Assembly: GCA_003342895.1 (NCBI GenBank)
Contig: PTFA01000010.1
Coordinates: 8,561,286 to 8,625,285, forward strand
Source: Casuarius casuarius
Taxonomy: Eukaryota > Chordata > Aves > Casuariiformes > Casuariidae
Length of the DNA stretch: 64,000 bases
Direction: 5' to 3'
In this document: positions 25,001-39,100 of the stretch, in pieces
How the letters are laid out: every line of letters begins with the position of its first letter
Position numbering within the stretch: the first letter of the stretch is position 1
Notes under the pieces: model-generated
Databases searched by the model: none
Seen by the model: the letters and a program-made list of their open reading frames with translations, nothing else
What the model was told of the DNA's origin: nothing
Position numbers and translations under genes: made by a program

Positions 25001-28000
25001 ATTTAACTGGCTTTTTAGCAGAATCAAAATGCACTTGTAGTTTAATAAAAAATGAAGGCAAATGTCCAAAAAATGTTTTGATGGAAACAATGTAAATTGG
25101 GGTGCCTGCTGTAGCATGAATTGCAGTGTTCACAGATATGTACAGCAGTGACAGGTCAGTAAACATAGGCATAGGCTTAGAAGAAACTAAGGTTTTTCAG
25201 CATGATCTACAATGCCTTAGCATGGGACCATTACATTTTAGACACTTCAGAACCAACTCTAACAGTTCATGGGTTCAGCGCTTAGTACTTTCTGCAAGTG
25301 TTTCTAATTAGGTGTCTAGAAGTTTAGTCAATCACTCTGAGCCATTTCTGTAAATTTTTCTAAGCACCTCACTGCATCTTGCTCTTTTGAATGCTTTGCA
25401 ACTTTGAAAACACCAGTGGTAAAACATGTTTGTTCAATGGGGCCTATTAAACTGGGTAGACTTCCTTCAGGCTCTGTGATCTGAAGAAAAATAGTGACTC
25501 AACATAGACTGTGGAAGTGCAGTTCTTCCACTTCAGATCTCCAGTTTTCATGCAATGCGTTCTAGATAAGAGATTGCAAAATATATTGTATATGCACTGT
25601 GCATAAAGGGCTATTGAACAGAGATCAGTAAACAAGTATAGTCTGACGCAGGAAAACGACCCAACATTGGCTTAGTTAAGTATTAAGCTAAGCTATAGAG
25701 ACAGGAGTGCATGTGCAAAGAGACTGACAAAGAAAGAGGAGTAGCTGGAGATGAAGGGTCTTTATCTGTACAACAAAGTGATAAACGGCCTTTTGCTTTC
25801 AGATGCTCACTGTTTTTATGCAAGTGTCTTATCTACTCATCCACCCATCTTTGCGCTTCTTTTGAGCCTTGAGAGTTTCTTATCAAATTCTGAGAGATGG
25901 CTTTTTTTCTTTTTTCCCCCTTCCTTTTCCTCTCCCTTTTCTTGTGCTTTCTGAGATAGGGAAACTCCTCGCTTGTTATAGATGATTTGGGGAAGAGGGC
26001 ACAGCCTTGGGTTTCCTTTCACTTACTTCCCTACATTACTCTATGACAGCAGCAGCCATTAGGGAATATTTAGGACCTGAAGTTATCTATTCTACTTCCT
26101 ACCATCATTTATTTTATTCTGCCTCTTTTGTTGGAAGGAATGATCCTTCCACTTGTGACTCAGCTTTGCAGAACAGACTATCAATTTTGATGTCCTGCCT
26201 AAGGGTACTGATGAAATCCAAGAACTGCCAACAGCTGTGAAAAGTATTTAGCTGATGGTTTGCTACCAAGAGTTGGCAGAGTTGTAGAATAAAGCAGAAT
26301 ACTTTTTTGGTGACTTCAGAAAGGCCATTTTTGCAGACTTTGCAATCACAGGTCACCATGGTTTACAGATGAGCTGGATGAATAGGGTGACAGTAAGGAG
26401 TGCCCACAGGAGAAGTCTTAGGCCAGATCATAGTGATTTGCACCGTATAGTGTTTTTAAAGCAATAAGAGGTGGCTGGATGGGGAAGCTAAGGATGTGTT
26501 TCCTCTCCTCTAACCTCGTAAGTGTGTCGTAGTGGACTTGTTCCAGGGATTTGACAGTTTAATGAATCTGTGCTGGGTCAAATGGGTTGCATAGTGTTCA
26601 GTTTGTTTCGTATGAAGAAATGTCACTCTGCAAGCTCAGATGGGAATTAATCTGCCTTGCTGGAAGCAGCACAGTGAAATTAGGAGCAAGAGCTCCTTTT
26701 TCTGCATGAATTTTGGAGGGCTCTGCTTGGCCATGGCACCAAGGTCCATTTTGTGTCAGAATCTGTAATATCTTCAGCTGTCTAGCTGAAGGTGATGATC
26801 TGTAGGAAAGCTGTAGTTTCATTATTGGTTAATTTGATCTGTGTGTAATGTGTGCAAATGAGTCTGTGTACATGATGATCCATGCCCTTTCTCCTAAAAT
26901 CTTACACTTTTAACTTTGCAAAGTGTTTCTTTTAAGTAAAGTTTAGTCTAAAAGAGATTTGGAACTCTTTGTGCAGAGCCACTCTCATTCAAGCTGACTT
27001 GGAGTGCCTATTTACAACCTTAGCTCTAAACACTTCCAGTACATAAAAACACAGAGAAGCTAAAATAATGTTATCATTTGAAATATAAAAAGTTATAAAT
27101 TCTCAAACTTTATAGTTCTACACCCTTGGCGAGATGGATTTAATGACTTCTTAATGGTGCGTGTACTCTGTCCCACAGAAACTTACAAATCCAAATGCTG
27201 TCTTGACACAAACTCCCATTTGTCAAATATTAAAAAACTTCATACTTTGTGTTGTTTAATAGCATTTCAAACAATAAAACTCATATACCTATGATAAAAC
27301 CTGTGCAAATATTCCACAATTTTAGTGCACTGCTTTTGCAAAGCGTACCACGCATTCTATAAACATTTATCATGTAATACATTTCCTTTAGTAAATATTT
27401 AAATAGCTATCTAACTTATTGCAACACAGATGTAGACTTCCCCATGAGTGGGGAGAGAGGATGATGCTAGGTGTTGCTATACTAACTACACATCCTGCTT
27501 TTGCAATAGTGGTACATCATAACTGAAAGAACCTGTTATCTAGAATAAATACAGCGTTTTGGCTCTGTTTAAAGATTATTTGTACGAAATATAAAGCCTC
27601 AGTGAGTGAAGGCATAAGCCATCTTGTTTTAATTGCATGTTTATGCAGCTCTCAATCATCATGGAGATTTCTTTTTTTAGGCTTTTCAATAAGAGCAATA
27701 GTTTCTTGTTTAATAAGAGAGAGACAAACTGCACTGAAACACACCAGTAGAGTTGCAAGGTGCAGATTTGCTGAACAGGATATGACCTAGCCTCTTGAAT
27801 CCCATCTTCCCAAGACAATATATTCCACTTTTGTTAGCCATGTTGTGACTGTATCCTGAATTAACTGGAGGACTGTTCTCCATGCCCTCCACTTCCATTT
27901 CAGCTCTTATTTAAAGTTAAGGCACTGATTTTTCTCAACTGAAGATACAACTGTTGCATGAAACATGTTTACTGCTGGACTGCACATTCTTCAAAGGAAA

Positions 28001-31000
28001 ATCAGAGAAGGTCACTTCTTGTCAGCTATGGAAGGTGGGAGATTGACTTTGCTTTCCCCTCCAGTCAAAATATTCCAGAGACTAGAGATCACTGACAAAA
28101 ATATGACGCGTTTGCCTGTGGCTTTATCATGATGTCATTATGGGCTTGTGATAACAGCAAGCCAGTAAGACACAATAATAACACACATATGCATGGTCAC
28201 ACTCTGTTTAACTTTTAAGTTTATTCTCATTTCTGCTTTTGCCTCCAGCACTTCTTCGATCTGATGCTGTAAGATTTGAAAGCATTCTCAAGAGGCCAAG
28301 AGCAAAGAAATAGGTTTTGGCATTCTTGGCTCTCTGTGTTTTCTTACTGCTGGTGGACTTAATTTAATTCTTTTGAGCTGTTTATGCCAAAAACTTTGAT
28401 GTGAAATAATAAACATTCTCACTTTTTTTTTCAGTAGTTAAGCTATCCTAGAACTGACACTGAGTCCTATCAGTTTCTTGAAGAAAGGACTTTAATGTAA
28501 CTTTTTAAAAGAATTTCTCTCTGAGAGAGTGCATTAAGATGCAGCCTCTTCTGGTGCTCTCAGGCTGTGTTAAAGGGCTTGAGGTGTCTTGTTTTATTTT
28601 TTCTAGTTTGTAAAATAGCATGTACTAAAAATAAATTCATTTTGTAAATGTAGTAAAAATTTTTCAGGAATGTTGAAAATACCCACTTTTTGACTAATTA
28701 CTTGAGGCCCAGTAACAGTGTGTGATTAACTGAGGCAGGGTAGGAAAATTTTCTTCATTTGTTTGCTTTAGTTTTGGAAGAGATTATATCTTTCCATCTC
28801 CTTCCCAGATTTTTACAGAAATTTACACTTAATTCACCCACTGACAAAAGCACTCAGATACAGAATGAAGAGTATTACCAGTGCTTAACAAATATAAAAC
28901 AAAGTTGATGTTAATTTTCCAGCAGAAATCTGGGATCTTAAACAGCTCAAAGGGCTTGTCTACTCTAGAAAGCTGTATAATGTTTAAACAGCAGCTGATA
29001 TGCTGCAGAATGTGGTTAGTTCCTGCCTTATTCTTCCTCTTTTCCCCTAACTCATGTTTTCACAATTTTTTCATGAAGACAATGCTTAAAATAAGTTGTT
29101 ATGAGCAACATCCTCTGGCACCACTATGTTGTAGTGAAGTTGTGGTGTTGTTAGGCAGAACTTAATTTTCACTGCACAAGCAAATGTTTTAAAGCAGGCA
29201 AATATTGTCTCACTGGGAAATGCAAGTTGGCTGAAGATTACGTTAAATGTCAATTTGGAAACATGCCCAAAATTCTGATCTTCTCCTTACTGCTTAGGGG
29301 ATTTTCTTTCCCACTAGCATTTTTAACACATTTCAAATTATGCCCAAATCCAGATAATATGCGAGCATTTATGATAATTGCATGAACAATACACCCCACA
29401 ATAACCTATTTAAGATTTTAACCCTGAGGTCTAAAATATTTTAGGGAGATTCTGTTAAGATATGGATCTGAGGATGGACTTTATTTTTATGAAAGCATAG
29501 GATTCTGTTTGTTTTGTTATTTCTTTATTGTTTGGACAGTAACACATACAAAACAGGGGTTGATGCATGGATGAAAATACTGATGCACAGTGCAGACAAA
29601 ATGAAGTGTGAAGTGCAGTCACAATAGTAGATTCTCAGGTAGGTAGATAGGTAGACAAAGATCTCTTGGATATATAGTGGAAGCTAGGACAATGGGAAGG
29701 TACCAGTGGAACAAGACATCATCAGAGAGCCTCTTTGGTGTTTCTGGAACTCACCAAGCACTTCATGGGACTTTAGTGCAGGAAAAGAACTAATGAGATG
29801 TCATTGAATGTAATCACCAAGATTGGGATTGAACAGTAGAGAACAAACTGAGTAAGAAGAATCCGATGGTGTTGCTGGTAGAGAGGTGGCTGGCAGAATT
29901 TTTTTTTTCTTTTTTGTGGTGCTCTTTGTTTCTACTGTGGCATGGACTCTCAATATATAACTGATGACCAAGCTTAATGCCCAAACCCCAGTCAGCATCA
30001 ACACAGTGGTGCAGTGTATACCCAAGGGGGGCTTGGGTGTATACCCAAGAGTATGCTGTGGGAGATAGTATACTTGATAGTATATCTGTCTTGATAGCAT
30101 GGGGAAATACTAATACTGTAAAATCTCAGAATGATTCTGGCTCTTGTGATGGAGATGGCACACAAAGCATAAATACTAGCAGCCAGGGAGAAGGCCAGAC
30201 TAAGCTAGAAAATCTTGCAAAATATGTATCCCAGAAGCCAGGTGTATTGGACAATAGAAGCAAGAATGAAAGGCATGAAGATAAGAGTAAGTAGGTCTAA
30301 CACAGCCATGCTGAGAAGAAGTATCCAGCTTATTTTTCTGTAAGAAGATGTACGTAGCCAAGAGTGATAACAACGCACAGGAGTATGTCATAGCAGAATT
30401 TATGTACATTATATATAGTCTTTTGAGAAAGCTAATTTTAAGTCTGCAATGTCTGGATATATTCAAAAAAGAGAAGCTCATTAATATCTTAATATTTCTT
30501 AAAATTAGTGTTTTGATAATCTCTTCTGCTCTCCACGTTATTAACAGGCAGTTGGACTTCCATAATGATCTTTGAAAAATCAAGTTCTTATTAAGGCAAG
30601 TTTGCCAGTTGTTTTGTTTGTTTGAAGAAAAAGGAAACTTGAGGAATTTATTTCTTCAGAGACTGGAGAACCAGTATTCTAGTTGCTTCTACCCACTGTG
30701 TTCTACACACTGAACTCCATATGATGTTCAGTTCTGTTTAAGGATGAAAAACCAACCTTCTGCCAGAATTTTCCTCCTTGAATAAACAGAAAGTAATGGC
30801 CCAAACTTCAGTTTCTGGTAACAGGAAAATACTCTAAACTATGAACTATGTGTAATCATTATGCATCTTATGCATGAATGCTCCCCTCAATTCAGCAGTC
30901 TTATAAAGTGGATCTTTGCCAGAAGAGTGCCCTTGGGCCAGGTTGCTATGCCAATAATAAAGAGTACTAACTATTATGGTCTCAAAAGTCTGAAAGATGA

Positions 31001-34000
31001 AGGGTGAATAGCTCATCAATATCAAAGCTAAGAATGGAATAGGAAAGTCAAAATTAAAGTACTCCCTGAGGACCCAGTAGAATTTATCTAAATGCAGGAA
31101 AAATCATGGGCAAGAATGAAAGAAAGGGTTATATTTCATAGAGCAGGGTGAAAAGGAACTGCAAAAATTATGGAAAAAGTTTGTAGGTAGGGATAATATC
31201 TTTTACTAGGTCAGTTGATCTAGCTGGAAGAAGTAGACAATCCTCTTGTATGAGGAGAAGCAGTAAAATCCAGGTCAAAGAGCAGTGATACACAATTTCT
31301 CCTCAATCGCTGTTTTATAATTGTTTGCTGTAGGTTCTGAGAAGTGTGAGTTGACTCAGCAGTACATATATGAACTTTTTCAGATATGAATATTGCAATC
31401 GTATTTTAATACGCATTTAATACACATGCTACCAAATTAGCAAAAACTCGTGACAGTGATGTTCTGCCAAAGTACCCAAGGATGAGTCCACTGATATCCA
31501 AAACTGTATTGCGTACAGCCCAGTGACCTATTGTATGGCATTGCTCATGAGACCTGTGCATTCTGAGATATAAGTGTTGTTGCATGGTGGGAATATTTGG
31601 TCACCTGTCCTCCACATGGAATCATTTTCTGTTTTTCAGCTCAGCTACTACCTTTTTGTGAGCCAACAGCATCATAAACAGGTGAGGCATTTGCATCTGA
31701 ACACTGCCAAAGTAGCACCTTCCTTGTTTCCTTGTACAGATGAAGAAGTAGCAGCAGCATGGTAGCTTCTTCTCCAGTCATAGTTACACAGATGATGGCA
31801 TAACTTTATCAAGGCTCCCTGCACCTACGAGTAAGCTTTCTTGTTCAGCATGAGTCAGATGTGGCGAGAAGAATAACATGGAGAGACAGATTTATCAATT
31901 TCATGGATTGCTAAAGATACTCAGTGGTAACTGGGTTTGTGAGAAGAGTGAGAGAGACTTGTGACGCATGATCCTGCTATAGGACAGGGTCACCAGTGAA
32001 GGAGAACAGAAGGAGATTTGTGGAAGTATATGCTGAGCTTACTCTTCATATATCATGGAAAATGATAGCTATAAATGTGCTGCTGAGGGGAGGACTGCCA
32101 TGGTTGCTCGGAAGCCAACCCTGACTACCACAGTCCTGTTGTCACCAATTAGTTCAGGCTGGGAAAGCACCAGGCAACCAGCACAAGAAAGGGCGTGAGG
32201 TTGGAGCATGACTAAGTGCTTGAGAGCGTGTGCTGCAGAAGCCCAGGTTGCTGCCAAAACCATGTGTGTGAAGCCACAGCCTGTGGTTTTACAGTGTCAA
32301 GACTTTGGTGGCAGTGCTTGCTTACGGCTTTCCTGCTCCCACCCCTGCCCCTCACCACACGTTCCTGCCTCTGTGCCACTACCCATTCCGCTGTGCTGAT
32401 AAATCGCTTGCTCAGCCATGCTATAAAGCAGGTCAGAGAACCTTAAAAAAAAATTGTGAAGAAAAAGGGAGATATGAAGGGCTGGAGGATTTTGAAAGAT
32501 GACTAGCCAATTTTATCTTAGGTTGCAGCTCTCTGAGATAAAGTTTGGCAGCAAACTGGCTTGAAGCTTTTCACCACTGCACTTTTCCCACCATATAACT
32601 CTTCTGTACTCATTCTATGGGGCCTTGTCCCCTCCATAATGTTAGTGCAGCCATTCACTCTTCCGAGCCTGCCAGCTGGAGTGTGGGCTTTATTAACACT
32701 GTGGATGTACAAAAAATAACAATGAAATAAGAGAGTGGTATTTTTTAATTTCTCACTGTTGAAGCAGAAGACTCTAGTCGCTCCCATCAAGCCAAGCACA
32801 ATTTGTGACCTGATGCCTCAGACTGTGCAGAGAAACTACATCTTGTATCTGTTCCTAACTGGAGTTTCTGTGTCCTGCCAGTCTGCTGGAAAACCTTTTC
32901 CTCTCATTCCTTATCCCTGCAAAGAGGAAGCAGAGTGTCTTCCTGCTGTCATGATGCTTGAGGGCCAGTTCTTAGACTTCATGGGAGTTTCAAGGCTAAA
33001 GCAGGAGTTAGGAGCATTGTACCAGTTCTGATTGCTGTATCTCTGTGCTGAGAGCTCAGTGCTTTATTTGTGGGGATCACAGTAGAGCCAGCGCAGCAGG
33101 TGACCACTGCTGCTCATTCAGTAAGCCTCTATTTGTGAATCAAGTATTGAATATAGCATTGTCTTATATAGATAGAGCAATGGATATTTATTTGGCAAGT
33201 ATCCTGCTTTGCTTCCATTGACTTAAGCTGTGCAGGTCCCATGGGGTGCACCGGGATACCCTTGCCCCTTGTGCCACCCACAGCTTGATTTAATTGCTCA
33301 GCTCACAGTGTCTCGTTTTTCTCACTCCAGTTTTCTGCCTCCGGTTTTATGCTTTCTCTTAAAGCAGTGCTACAGTCTGCCCCACACATTTCCAGGTTTA
33401 TTCCTGGTTGCAGTTGGTCTCACCAAGTAGGAAAGTATGAATTTGCAACCTTGTGGTTATTTTTATATAAGAATGTCTTAATACATGGTGGATGTTTGAG
33501 TCTAGCTTTCGATGCTTTTCAAACGGTGTCTGTATTTTGATTTTTAATTTGCCTCTGAGCAAGACTGTCTACAAACACTGGCCAAATCTGGCTATCTGGG
33601 ACCTGGAAGGGGTCCCTGGAGAAAGCACTTCAAGTCATTTATTCACCACTGGCTGCTTTTACTTTTGGCTTGAAGTCTGACAACTTTCCACCAGACCTGC
33701 AGCGTAGTAAAGCACATCCTCTCTATGACAGCAGTAGAGCCAAGGAACTAGCAGGTTGCAGGAGTGAATGCTATAAAACAGATGTTATTAGTGGGCTTCA
33801 CCAAGGGTGGGAGGCTGAGTACAGTAGCCCTATTACAGCCTCCAAGGTGGGCCATGAGATTGCTGTCTTATGAGCGAGCTGTGCCTGCAGTATTTGGCTC
33901 GGCATCGCATCCTGAAAATTCCAGGGCTGAGAAGCACTTCTGCGCTATGAGTAAACTGTAAGCTAGATTTGAAAGGAAAGATTTTGATTAAAATCAGCAT

Positions 34001-34130
34001 TTCAGAGCCTTCAGCTGGCAGCGGGTTTGGTGTTAAGGATGGACATCGCTGGAGACTCTTGCGGTAAAGAGGCCCAATGTCTGAGTGTTAAACCGGGTTT
34101 CATCCAGTTGTGATGGTGGTTTTTAACAGT
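19098..34130. other. Gene-poor intergenic DNA
   Basis: This stretch is AT-rich, with no recognisable exon, RNA gene or well-preserved transposon. Simple repeats include (TTTG)n at 23481-23503 and an AGGT/AGAT tract at 29637-29655. A cluster of 13-base direct and inverted repeats sits at 30014-30049. Open frames are all below about 130 codons and overlap on both strands without domain similarity. Confidence 0.6.
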
Positions 34131-34149
34131 CAGAGGAAAAAAAATATTG

Positions 34150-34240
34150 CTGCATATTTACACATAAGGACAGATTCTGCTCCCATTAAAACCAATGGCA
34201 AAGTTCCCGTTGATTTCCATGGGTGCCTGCCTCAAAATGT
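34150..34240. repeat. Possible old amniote interspersed repeat
   Basis: The stretch attctgctcccattaaaacc followed by aatggcaaagttcccgttga and ttccatggg resembles the CCCATTGAAGTCAATGGG-type core common in old bird, turtle and crocodile repeats. Similar traces occur near 7095 and 50867-50930. I cannot name the family with certainty. Confidence 0.35.
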
Positions 34241-36489
34241 TTGAACAGTAAATATATTCTTCTGGGTGGGAAACCAAGATAGAAATCCCTCTCATAGCCT
34301 GCTCCCAGCACTGCAAATGTCAGAGCTTTTCAGCGCTAGGCTCAGAAATGCTACTTCTAATTTTAAAATCCTTTTAAATTTCAACCACCATATGTGGCCA
34401 TATTTCACAGCTGCCAATCAGTATCAACAGCCAGTATTATGTTAGCCTGTACTTACCTCTATTCCCCCATGTATGTGGAATTGTTTCACTTTTATAAAAA
34501 TAAAATATATCAGAGTAGTTGGGAAATGTAACATTAGATAAGAGCATTTCCTCCCACAGTGCTTCTAACCAAATGAATAAATTTTGATGTGCTTTAGTTT
34601 CATTGACACTAGATGAGCTGATCTGATAGGGAAGTTCTAATGCTATGGCTTTTGCTCTATATACATTTTTATTATGGATTTTTAAGGGATATAACATACA
34701 AAATTTATAGAAAACAACATATAAAAATAAATATATCCCTGGTTTCTCCCTAGAAATTTGAGACGAAAACCTTCCTTTAACAACACTCTCTGAAAACTCC
34801 TTAATGCAGAGCATTCCCTCATAAATTGTTGGCTTTGTTTTAAACATGTAACGTATATATAGATTTCTATTTCCAATAGGTTTCAGAGCTGCAGTCAACT
34901 CAATCTATACAGAGCCAAAACTTCTGGCAAATTGCTGTCAACCTGCATCAGCATTTACATTAATAAAATTCATTATCTCTTCATGGATTGTCTACTCCAA
35001 GCTTTTGAGATGAGTATGGTGTCCCTGTGTTGAAAGTGTTATTAACTGTGCTGACCACTAAAAGCTGCTCCTCTTGGACAGTCAGTGCTCCCTAAGGGTA
35101 TTATTACCTGATGGAAAATCTGCACCTCCCAAACCTCCTTCTCCTAGCGAACCATAGATTTCTTCTTTGTGTTCTGGCATACACACTGAGAAGGCACAAT
35201 CAGTCTCCAGAAAGGAAGGAGAAAAAGAAAATGAGCTGTGATCTCTGAATACCGAGAGAGTCAGAGAAAGAAGGGGAGGGAGAGAGAGAGAAAGAACTGG
35301 AGAAATAAAAGGAAAGCTCAAAAAACAAGTAATCATCTGCTCCGTTAACATAACGTACCTATGCTTCTAATATCATTGACTAATATAAATCTATTCTTAA
35401 GCCACACACAGTTGCACCACTGTTAACCTTGGAAATAGTTTTAGAAATGCTCCTTACTCTTTTTTTGGTGCTAATGGAATATTAAACAATGATGTCTTGT
35501 GCATGTTCAGGCACTCTTAAGTAGCCTACGCCCATTACCTGTGGAGTAAAATCCAACACCTACATAAAGCCAACATTTCCCAAGCCTGTTCTGGTTCACT
35601 GTGACAAATTTGGCTAGTAGGTCTTACATCTGAAAGAGCCAGTCTGTTAAAACAGCAGGACTGTTGAGGGTGTACCTCCACTTACATATTGTTCTTCCTT
35701 TCTGAGCAAGGAGGTGTGTCACTTGTGTCAAAAGAGGCTAGATCTTATGGACACTTCCCCCAAAAGAAAGAGGGAAGAGCAGAACAAATTACGACAGAGG
35801 AACAGAGGTTTTCATTGCCTCCTGTTCCTTCTAGGACAGCTCTTACCCATGCTGGGATAGCTGGGCTGTTTGTGAGGATGAAAGCAGTCAATGTGGAGAG
35901 AGAGAAAGCCCTGGTTCTCCGAGCTGCATCCTGGAGGGAGGAGGGTTCCCTCCTGCGGGCCCTCACGCATTCCTGCCGTGCTTACTCATGAGACAGACTC
36001 TGGTGGTGAGGTTACCCCCAGTTGTTTTCTCAATAGACATGTGAAGAAAAAAACTCATCCTATGATTTTCTCTGCAACTCCAGTGCTTTCACAAAGAAAT
36101 GGTGAAGTAAAGAATTGACTCTGTTCACAATGCATAAACAGTGATTTACTAAACATACACTTTGCATTAGAGATGGTCCCTTCTACAGTACCTCTTTTAA
36201 GAGCAGTGTTTTCAAGTGTTTTTGAATATTTTGCAGAGTCATATTCAGGTTTTCTTCTCTTAGTAACTGTACATGCTGTCAGTAAAAAACCAAGATAACC
36301 CAGAAGGAAGAAAAGCTCACATTTATTTCCTTACTTTGGCACAAATTGCTCACTAGTCAGAATTTTTGAATTTCTTCACCTTTCTGAGGTAAATAAATTG
36401 AGTGCCATGCGTCTTAATATGTATGGGTCTTTCATATAAGATGTTAAAAACTGTATTGTGTAGATAATAGGTCCATTGATGAGGGACCA

Positions 36490-36610
36490 GACTCGGAATT
36501 GGCTGAGCTGGGTTCTCTTGTAGGTTTTTGCTCTGAGTGGCTATGTGGGTTTAGGAAAATTGCTGAGCTTTGGAGTCACAATTTGTGACAGCCCCTCTCC
36601 CAGTAAAGCA
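36490..36610 (+). repeat. MIR-like SINE fragment
   Basis: The order ctgggttctcttgt, ctctgagtggctatgtggg, tttaggaaaattgctgagct follows the MIR core (CTGGGTTCGAATCC, CTTACTAGCTGTGTGACC, TTGGGCAAGTTACTTAACC). Strongly diverged. Confidence 0.4.
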
Positions 36611-38390
36611 CTTGAGGGTGTACAGGTAAAAATGACCACATACAGAGGGTGCCAACAATCAAGAGATCCTGTCCTCCCATGTCACTGCACAGGAAGACAA
36701 GACATGACTTGCTCTGAGGGTTCTTTTTTTTTGATTTCTTTTTGTTTTTCTTTTTTTTCCCAGACCTTCCTTTCTTCTGCTTTGCAGTGTCTGCTGCTGC
36801 TAATCATACAGTATTTTTAAATGGTGTCTCATAAGTGTGTTGGTTTGTAACTAACCGTACTATTCTAACTTCCTGATATCTTTATTACTGGGAGTGATGG
36901 TAACTTAGTCTGAGATCCACTGATGCAATTTTTTGGTTTGATGTCCATATGAAAATCCTGAAAAGGTAATTCAGTTCTAGGTCTATCTAAAATATTTTCT
37001 TGTTAATTTCTCTTTTCAAATTCTGGCACTTTTTTAAGTAAAAAAGTTGCTATTGAAATAAAACCTTTAAATGTTTCATCTAGACAGTATCAGTGTAAAA
37101 CATTTCAGCTTTTCTGCCTTTTTATCTTTTTCAGCCAAAAGTATTTGTGAAATTCAGCACAATTACATGAATGGTTTCAGCCTTCCCAAAACTACATAGT
37201 TCTGTGAATAAACTATTTGCCAGAAAGCAAAGAAAGAAATCAATCTATCTACTCAGTTCTCTTTATAAGCAAAAGCTGTAAGAGTTCATCATTGTTTTGC
37301 AATGCTTATTTTGCAGACCTGTGTCTTACTGAATAAATTGGATTAATTTTCAAACTTGTAGTGTGTCTGTTCAAAATAACAAAAGCAAAAATCTTGAACG
37401 TTTCCCATAGTTTTGAATTTGTTTTCAGCTGTGGTAAGGGCAAGTCATGCTATTTGTTGTCTGTGTTGATATGGACATTATCTAAGCTTCTGTATGGTCC
37501 TTCATAAGTGAGAGGGCTTTAGATTTATGTCACATAGATTCAGTTTTTGCTTCCCTGCTTTCTCTCTCTCATGCATTTAATTTTCCTGACTGTCCAAAAA
37601 ATGGCGACAATGCTACAAGGTCACCAGGGAACAGTAAAATATCTCCTAGGGAAAGGCAATTGGATTAATGCTATGGATTAGAATATATTTGTGCTTGACC
37701 GATTTTCCAATATCTTCATTAACACTGGTGTTGGTAACATGACTTTTAATGGCCTTTATAACCACAAATGCAGCATGGAATGAAGCAAATAGGTCATTAA
37801 TCCCTTAAAAGTACAATTTAATGCAATACTTCATGACAGGAAGTGAACAGGATAATAAAACCTTTACTGTTTTAAGCCACACTTAATATTTTTACAGCAC
37901 AGTTGGCTTGACAAAATACTCTTTGTGAGTCATCACTTCAAAGCAAGGTCCTGGGGACCAATTAAAGTTGTGTCTGCAACCCTCGTGCATAACTGTGTGT
38001 AGTAAGCATGAAGTATTTCAAAATATCTCTTTCAAGTAATAAGAGTAGGATCAAGATGAAGTAAAAGGGACCTTTTGCTCCAAGGTTTTTAATTGAATGT
38101 GCCCATGTGCAGAGACACCCTTTGGGAATGAGAAATTGATTTTTATTCTTTTTCTAGATGCTACGGAGATTCGCACTGCCTAACAGTTAATGGACTTTGT
38201 CTTCCAAAAAATAATATCCTTGACAGACAACAGCAAGAGAAGTTGTCCTTGATTTCATTTTATCTTGAAAGAGACCAAAACGTCCTTATTACGGCTGATT
38301 AAAAAGTGACACACCATAAAAGTATCTGCCTTGCATCCAGTTTCCAGTTTCTGGGCTGACAGGACCTAGTGGATTAAATACAAATATGAA

Positions 38391-38415
38391 TAGAATCATA
38401 TGAAATATGATTCTA
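38391..38415. repeat. Perfect 11-bp inverted repeat, 3-nt spacer
   Basis: TAGAATCATAT (38391-38401), gaa, ATATGATTCTA (38405-38415). The arms are exact reverse complements. Confidence 0.95.
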
Positions 38416-38500
38416 ATTTAATCTCTGCCAATAGCCTATTGTATAACCATAGGCAAGGTGTTTTACCTCTTTTTGATTGATTTCCACTTTGACTGAGTTG
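38416..38500 (+). repeat. MIR-like SINE fragment
   Basis: ctctgccaatagcctattgt, then ataaccataggcaaggtgtt and ttacctct follow the MIR order CTCTGCCACTTACTAGCTGT, GTGACCTTGGGCAAGTTACT, TAACCTCT. Confidence 0.45.
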
Positions 38501-38989
38501 GAAATGTGTCTATGCCATTCTAATATAGTTGATATTATCACATGCATAATATGATGTTCTCATTTGAATGGCATAGTGAGCATTTTTGCTTGGATTTTAC
38601 AGATTTTTGGACAATCAGCTTGGATAGAAACTCCTGACAAGTAACATGATGGTTTTCATGCTGGAACAAGTTACAACCCCATTTAGTGTCGCTTGAGGAT
38701 CAACTGGATAGACTTTCATTCACTACCCTGCAAACAATCTGCATATTATGATGATTTTTCCTCCTCTTTGGAAGAACAAGAAAGCAAATCTATTATTTTC
38801 ATACAAATAGAGAATAAACCATTAGATGACCTGCTTTTTCTGACATGGACTCTCTGTTTATAGAAAAATGACTCTCTGCTACAGTTGGGTTTAATGGCTT
38901 CATTGTGCTTGTCATTCTATGAACATAATAGTGAGAGGTAATCTGTGCTTCAACAAGCTTATACTAAAATATTGATTGTTATTTTAACA

Positions 38990-39100
38990 AATATTGCTGA
39001 CAGACAAAAAATGGGGGTTAACAGGCAGAAAGTCACATCAGAAATCAGAACAGAGACCTAAATTTGTGTTTCCTGGATCCTACTCTAGAGCTCTGTTTGT
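38990..39100 (-). repeat. MIR-like SINE fragment (weak)
   Basis: aaagtcacatcagaaatcag, then agagacctaaatttgtgttt and cctggatcctactctagagc follow the reverse-complement MIR order (AAGGTCACACAG, GCAGAGCTGGGATTTGAACC, CCAGGCAGTCTGACTCCAGA). Confidence 0.35.

Noticed and set aside
30200..30583. 127-codon minus-strand frame
   Set aside because: No recognisable domain, overlaps another frame on the opposite strand, AT-rich composition; likely chance.
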